Shown here one piece after another: positions 6,713 through 9,807 of a DNA stretch of 9,807 nucleotides (position 1 is its first letter; the number at the start of each line of letters is the position of its first letter). Source of the DNA: an uncultured Bacilli bacterium (GTDB lineage Bacteria > Bacillota_I > Bacilli_A > RF39 > UBA660); assembly GCA_947589695.1 (NCBI GenBank), contig CANQBY010000033.1, positions 1 through 9,807 on the forward strand, written 5' to 3'. The position numbers and the translations under genes are program-made. Under the pieces are notes generated by a model. It did not search any database. It was not told the DNA's origin and worked only from the letters and a program-made list of their open reading frames with translations.

Positions 6713-7238
6713 ATTTTTAGGTTTTATTATCTTAATTCTTAGTTTTTTAATTCCCATTGGTTATGCTGGTACTAATAATATTATGCAAATATCTAATGAA
6801 AAAACTATTGAAAGTAAAATAGCAACTAATAATTATTATGCCCTATTAACTATTCCTAAAATTAATTTAAACCAAGAAATATATCCTTTAACTTCTAAAG
6901 AAAATGATGTCAATCAAAATTTACAATTAATAAAAGGTAGTACAATGCCTACTGAAAATATTAGTAATGTCATAATCGCCGGTCACTCCGGAAGTGGTCT
7001 TCATGCTTATTTTAAAGATTTATATAAGTTACAAGTTGGAGATACCCTAAATTTCTTATATTCTAACTATCTTTATACTTATGAAATAAAAGAAATTGAA
7101 TATCAAGCAAAAACCGGAGAACTTTATTTAAAAGAAGAATATCCCCATATGCTTACTCTAATTACTTGTACTAAAAATAATAGCAAAACCCAAACTATTT
7201 ACTATTGTAAACTCCTAAAAAAGAGTAAAAATAGTTAA
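6693..7238 (+). CDS. small sortase, arginine-free
   Basis: Membrane-bound transpeptidase family, 181 residues, presumably linking the upstream protein to the wall. An N-terminal anchor spans about 5-25 (LKFLGFIILILSFLIPIGYA). The domain opens with ALLTIPKINLNQEIYPL. Catalytic H98 lies in IIAGHSGSG, followed by HAYFKDLYKLQVGDTL, typical of sortases, and catalytic C159 lies in LTLITCT. The third catalytic residue, an arginine usually several residues after the Cys (before the last strand), is not there: the segment reads KTQTIYYCKLLKK, and the whole protein has no arginine. A second Cys (C172) lies in that last strand. The gene begins 20 bp inside the TED gene with no Shine-Dalgarno sequence, so translation probably depends on ribosomes finishing the upstream gene. 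A strong terminator follows. Class is uncertain (A- or D-like by length and single N-terminal anchor). Confidence 0.88.
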   Translation: MLKKNLKFLGFIILILSFLIPIGYAGTNNIMQISNEKTIESKIATNNYYALLTIPKINLNQEIYPLTSKENDVNQNLQLIKGSTMPTENISNVIIAGHSGSGLHAYFKDLYKLQVGDTLNFLYSNYLYTYEIKEIEYQAKTGELYLKEEYPHMLTLITCTKNNSKTQTIYYCKLLKKSKNS

Positions 7239-7250
7239 AAAATGTCTTCT

Positions 7251-7283
7251 AAAGCAAGTTTTTTGAAAAAATTTGCTTTTTTT
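7251..7283 (+). terminator. strong intrinsic terminator after the sortase gene
   Basis: AAAGCAA (7251-7257), a run of T, a few loop bases, a run of A, and TTGCTTT (7273-7279) form a hairpin of up to about 12-14 pairs with one G-U (G7258), ending in seven T (7277-7283). It begins 12 bp after the sortase stop and separates the surface operon from dnaG. Confidence 0.8.
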
Positions 7284-7292
7284 AAAAGGAAA

Positions 7293-7320
7293 TTGGGGGG
7301 TAACGGGTAATAATTATATT
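7293..7320 (+). promoter_or_regulatory. candidate promoter for dnaG-rpoD
   Basis: TTGGGG (7293-7298), a 16-bp spacer, then TATATT (7315-7320). The -10 is good, the -35 is weak (three of six bases). Since a strong terminator lies just upstream, a promoter between 7284 and about 7335 is needed, which raises its likelihood. Confidence 0.4.
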
Positions 7321-7346
7321 AATAGAGGGGTATTTTTTGGGGTGAT
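7295..7346 (+). promoter_or_regulatory. G-run leader of dnaG, with ribosome binding site
   Basis: In an otherwise very AT-rich gap there are four G runs: 7295-7300, 7305-7307, 7327-7330 and 7339-7342. Each is followed by T then A or G (GGGGTAAC, GGGTAAT, GGGGTATT, GGGGTGAT). The last, GGTGAT at 7341-7346, is the Shine-Dalgarno sequence. The earlier copies look like imperfect repeats of it. Role unknown; an mRNA structure or a protein/ribosome binding element is possible. Confidence 0.35.
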
Positions 7347-7349
7347 AAG

Positions 7350-7361
7350 ATGAATGAATAA
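7350..7361 (+). other. mini-ORF ATG-AAT-GAA-TAA overlapping the dnaG start
   Basis: An ATG at 7350 sits 3 nt after GGTGAT, the same spacing as for uvrC, but opens a three-codon frame (MNE) closed by TAA at 7359-7361. The dnaG ATG at 7354 lies four bases on, in another frame and 7 nt from the same ribosome binding site. The ATGAATGA run looks like a 4-base duplication. Whether ribosomes use the first ATG is not visible from sequence. Confidence 0.3.
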
Positions 7362-9090
7362 CGAAATAGATAAAATAAAGGAACAAGCTAATATTGTTGA
7401 TGTCATCTCTAAATATGTTCCTTTAACCCAAAGAGGCAAAAATTATTTTGGTGTTTGTCCTTTCCATGATGATCATTCACCTAGTATGAGTGTCTCTGAA
7501 GAAAAACAAATCTATAAATGTTTTTCCTGTGGTGCTTCGGGAAATGTTTTTACCTTTATTAGTGAAAAAGAAAATGTTTCTTTTATTGAAGCCGTTAAAA
7601 TGGTCGCTGATATCGTAGGTATTCCTTTTCATGGGCATGAAACTAAAAAGATTAAAGAAACTTCTCATAAACCAGAATATGAAATTATGGATTTAACTTT
7701 AAAATTTTATCAAAACAACTTGAATACTAAAGAAGGGGAGAAAGCTAAAGCTTACTTAAAAAAAAGAGGTTTAGATGACAGTGTTATTAAAGATTTTAAC
7801 TTAGGTCTTGCTTTAAGTGATAAATTTTCTTTAAATAAATTACTTACTAGTAAAAATTATGATATCAAAACCTTATTAGATTTAGGCTTAGTAAATCGTA
7901 ATGGCGAATATCTGAATGATATTTTTCAAAATCGCATTATCTTTCCCATCCATGATTTAGAGGGTAATCCGATTGGTTTTACCGGTCGAATTTATGAAGA
8001 TATTGATCAAGCTAAGTATATTAATACTAAAGAAAGTTCTATCTTTAAAAAAGGGCAAATCTTATTTAATTATCATCGAGCTTTGAGTGAAATTAAAAAA
8101 CAAAAAGAACTTATTATTGTGGAAGGCAATATGGACGCCATTAGGATGTATTCCAGTGGTCTTAAAAATGTCGTCGCTTTAATGGGTACTGCGCTAACTT
8201 CCACTCAAGTCGACATTATTAAATCCCTACGGGCTAAAGTAATATTAATGTTTGATAATGATAACGCGGGTGAACTAGCAACTCTAAATAATGGCAATAT
8301 TTTAGTAAGCGCGGGTATTACTCCTTATATTGTTAGATTAAGTGGGGAAAAAGATCCTGATGAATATATCATAAAAAATGGTAAAGAAGCCATCTTAAAT
8401 AATATCAATAATCCTTTAACCTTCTTAGATTTTAAATTAAAATATTATAAGAAGAATAAAGATTTAAGTAAAACTAGTGATTTAGTAACCTATATTAAAG
8501 ATATTACTAGTGCTCTTAAGGATATTGATGATGACTTAACGCGGGAAATAACTTTAAAAAAGATGAGTACCGAATATGATATTCCTCTTGATTTATTAAC
8601 GCGGGAATTAGATAAAGTCAAATCTCCACCCGTGGTGAAAAAAAATAAAGAAACTCCCAAAGTGGTCTTTTCAAAATATGATCAAGCTTGCGCGGGTATT
8701 CTCTATTTTATGATGAATGATAGTTTATATATTAATAAATTTAAAAAAGACTTAGGTTATTTTAGTACTAAAAAATATCGAACTATTGCCAATGAAATAA
8801 TTTATTATTATGACACTTATCAAACTATTGATTTATCGAGCTTTATTACTTTCTCGGGTCTTCATGATTACTTATATGATGATGTTATGACCATTATTAA
8901 AAATAGTAATTATGAAAACTTAGATGTCGAAAACTTTAATACTTTAATTAAAATAGCCACTCAAGAAGAAAAGAAAAATACTATTAAAGCTTTAAAAGAA
9001 CAAATAATGAATGAATTAGATGAAACTAAAAAAGAAGAACTAGCTTTAAAACTAGTCGAATTAAAAAAAGGATGTGTAGGAAATGAATGA
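7354..9090 (+). CDS. dnaG: DNA primase DnaG
   Basis: Makes the RNA primers for lagging-strand and origin synthesis, working with the DnaB/DnaC-type helicase. It has 578 residues, normal for Bacilli (about 600). The N-terminal CHC2 zinc domain has ligands C35, H38, C56 and C59 ([21 protein letters not shown]). The catalytic core follows, with the basic RIYEDID region near 210-217 and a TOPRIM fold: E257 in VEGNMD and the metal-binding D301/D303 in FDNDNAG. The C-terminal part (about 440-575) is helical and poorly conserved, as expected for the helicase-binding domain. Start: ATG 7354 gives the family N-terminus directly ([20 protein letters not shown]); an out-of-frame ATG at 7350 competes for the same ribosome binding site. 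It overlaps rpoD by 8 bp, as in the macromolecular-synthesis operon, but rpsU is not upstream. The TGA stop shows that TGA is not Trp here. Confidence 0.97.
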   Translation: MNNEIDKIKEQANIVDVISKYVPLTQRGKNYFGVCPFHDDHSPSMSVSEEKQIYKCFSCGASGNVFTFISEKENVSFIEAVKMVADIVGIPFHGHETKKIKETSHKPEYEIMDLTLKFYQNNLNTKEGEKAKAYLKKRGLDDSVIKDFNLGLALSDKFSLNKLLTSKNYDIKTLLDLGLVNRNGEYLNDIFQNRIIFPIHDLEGNPIGFTGRIYEDIDQAKYINTKESSIFKKGQILFNYHRALSEIKKQKELIIVEGNMDAIRMYSSGLKNVVALMGTALTSTQVDIIKSLRAKVILMFDNDNAGELATLNNGNILVSAGITPYIVRLSGEKDPDEYIIKNGKEAILNNINNPLTFLDFKLKYYKKNKDLSKTSDLVTYIKDITSALKDIDDDLTREITLKKMSTEYDIPLDLLTRELDKVKSPPVVKKNKETPKVVFSKYDQACAGILYFMMNDSLYINKFKKDLGYFSTKKYRTIANEIIYYYDTYQTIDLSSFITFSGLHDYLYDDVMTIIKNSNYENLDVENFNTLIKIATQEEKKNTIKALKEQIMNELDETKKEELALKLVELKKGCVGNE

Positions 9091-9807
9091 AGAAAACAAT
9101 ACTGTAAAAGAAATCGCTGAGGTTAAATCTCTTGAGGAACGGATTCAAGAATTAATCACGCTTGGTAAAAAACAAAAATATATTACTTTTGAAACTCTTG
9201 CCGAAAGTTTAAGAGGTCTAGAAATTGATAACGATTCGTTAGATGAAATATATAATACTTTGATGGAAAATGAAATTCAAGTTATCGCCGAAGATGAAGA
9301 AGGCACCACTGAAGATGGTATTCCTCGGGTTTTAGAGGAAGAACCAATCTTACTTGATGATGCCGAACTAACCAAAGATATTAATATTAATGATCCAGTT
9401 CGGATGTATTTAAAAGAAATCGGCCGCATTAGTTTATTATCTCCGGAAGAAGAACTAGAATTAAGCGAAAAAGTTGCCAGTGGTGATGAATATGCCAAAA
9501 ATAAACTTGCTGAATCTAACTTACGTTTAGTTGTTAGTATTGCTAAAAGATATGTTGGAAGAGGACTTTTATTCTTAGATTTAATCCAAGAAGGTAATAT
9601 TGGTCTTATGAAAGCGGTTGATAAATTTGATAGTGATAAAGGTTATAAATTTTCAACGTATGCTACATGGTGGATTAGACAAGCTATCACTCGGGCTCTA
9701 GCCGATCAAGCTCGTACTATTCGTGTTCCTGTTCATATGGTAGAAACAATTAATAAAATGAGCCGTGTTCAACGTCAATTAACTTTGGAATTAAATCGGG
9801 AACCTTC
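9083..9807 (+). CDS. rpoD: primary sigma factor RpoD/SigA, 3' end beyond window
   Basis: Housekeeping sigma-70 factor that directs RNA polymerase to -35/-10 promoters like those seen in this window. The 241 codons present cover region 1.1 (about 18-70, [10 protein letters not shown]), an acidic linker, region 1.2 ([12 protein letters not shown] from N103), region 2 with [39 protein letters not shown] and the -10 reading helix [14 protein letters not shown] (W196, W197 for promoter melting), then the start of region 3 ([14 protein letters not shown]). Regions 3 (rest) and 4, with the -35 binding helix-turn-helix, lie beyond the edge. The ATG at 9083 overlaps the last 8 bp of dnaG. The nearest AGG (9078-9080) is too close to be ideal and AAAGG (9067-9071) is 11 nt away, so coupling to dnaG translation is likely. 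By type it is the only primary-sigma sequence here; the two-tryptophan helix argues against an alternative sigma. Confidence 0.97.
   Translation, partial: MNEENNTVKEIAEVKSLEERIQELITLGKKQKYITFETLAESLRGLEIDNDSLDEIYNTLMENEIQVIAEDEEGTTEDGIPRVLEEEPILLDDAELTKDININDPVRMYLKEIGRISLLSPEEELELSEKVASGDEYAKNKLAESNLRLVVSIAKRYVGRGLLFLDLIQEGNIGLMKAVDKFDSDKGYKFSTYATWWIRQAITRALADQARTIRVPVHMVETINKMSRVQRQLTLELNREP

Noticed and set aside
7477..7668. Minus-strand open frame of 63 codons
   Set aside because: It lies opposite the zinc-domain region of dnaG, with low-complexity Phe-rich sequence; a shadow frame.
9083..9090. Mycoplasma-type code (TGA as Trp)
   Set aside because: Reading through the dnaG TGA would run out of frame over the clear rpoD start, and Trp residues in conserved places (rpoD WW, TED TQYLIWE) are TGG.
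9277..9498. Minus-strand open frame of 73 codons, Ser-rich
   Set aside because: It is the antisense of the acidic region of rpoD (GAA/GAT codons read as Ser/Phe on the other strand); not a gene.
1..9807. CRISPR arrays, tRNA/rRNA genes, transposases, phage genes
   Set aside because: No regularly spaced repeats, cloverleaf-like segments, conserved rRNA blocks or transposase motifs were seen on reading; gene spacing leaves almost no room for them.

Overview
This is a low-GC, densely packed bacterial segment, and everything in it reads as a low-GC Gram-positive lineage (Bacillota, or the walled relatives of the Mollicutes). The evidence is strong AT bias in third codon positions, AGGAGGTGAT-type ribosome binding sites, a dnaG-rpoD (sigA) pair as in Bacilli, a UvrC of Bacillus type, and a sortase with a sortase-anchored surface protein, which implies a peptidoglycan wall. 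TGA is used as a real stop (end of dnaG) and Trp is written TGG, so the Mycoplasma code 4 is not in use. I think of uncultured gut Bacilli (RF39/RFN20/Erysipelotrichia-like), but that assignment is a guess from style, not from a search.

Layout, left to right. (1) A truncated YigZ/IMPACT-family gene on the minus strand (1-306) diverges from uvrC (391-2172) across an 84-bp gap holding a perfect palindromic -10-like core. (2) After a probable intrinsic terminator and a well-formed promoter come two overlapping genes, an RnfC-like iron-sulfur protein (2252-3403) and an RnfD-like membrane flavoprotein (3396-4277). The other four Rnf genes (G, E, A, B) are absent. (3) A second good promoter (extended -10) drives a surface-display module: a 778-residue thioester-domain (TED) protein with five SpaA/Cna_B-like repeats and a sorting signal (4376-6712), overlapped by a small sortase gene (6693-7238). 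A strong intrinsic terminator (7251-7283) closes it. (4) An oddly G-rich leader precedes dnaG (7354-9090), which overlaps the start of rpoD/sigA (9083 to the window end, truncated).

How the parts relate. uvrC, dnaG and rpoD are core DNA repair, replication and transcription genes. Between them sits accessory cell-envelope content with its own promoters: the two-gene Rnf-like redox pair and the two-gene adhesin/sortase pair. The TED protein should be exported, anchored by its neighbour sortase, and displayed on a stalk of SpaA-like domains, with a Cys-Gln thioester that could bond covalently to a surface target.

The most unusual signals are: an RnfC that keeps both 4Fe-4S motifs but has lost the glycine-rich NADH/FMN-binding loop, paired with a lone RnfD; a sortase with the catalytic His and Cys but no arginine anywhere in the protein; a VPRTS-type sorting motif; and three genes whose starts are odd (no Shine-Dalgarno, or a tiny ORF at or over the start codon). 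No rRNA, tRNA, CRISPR array, transposase or phage gene was seen. No gap without a gene exceeds about 120 bp.
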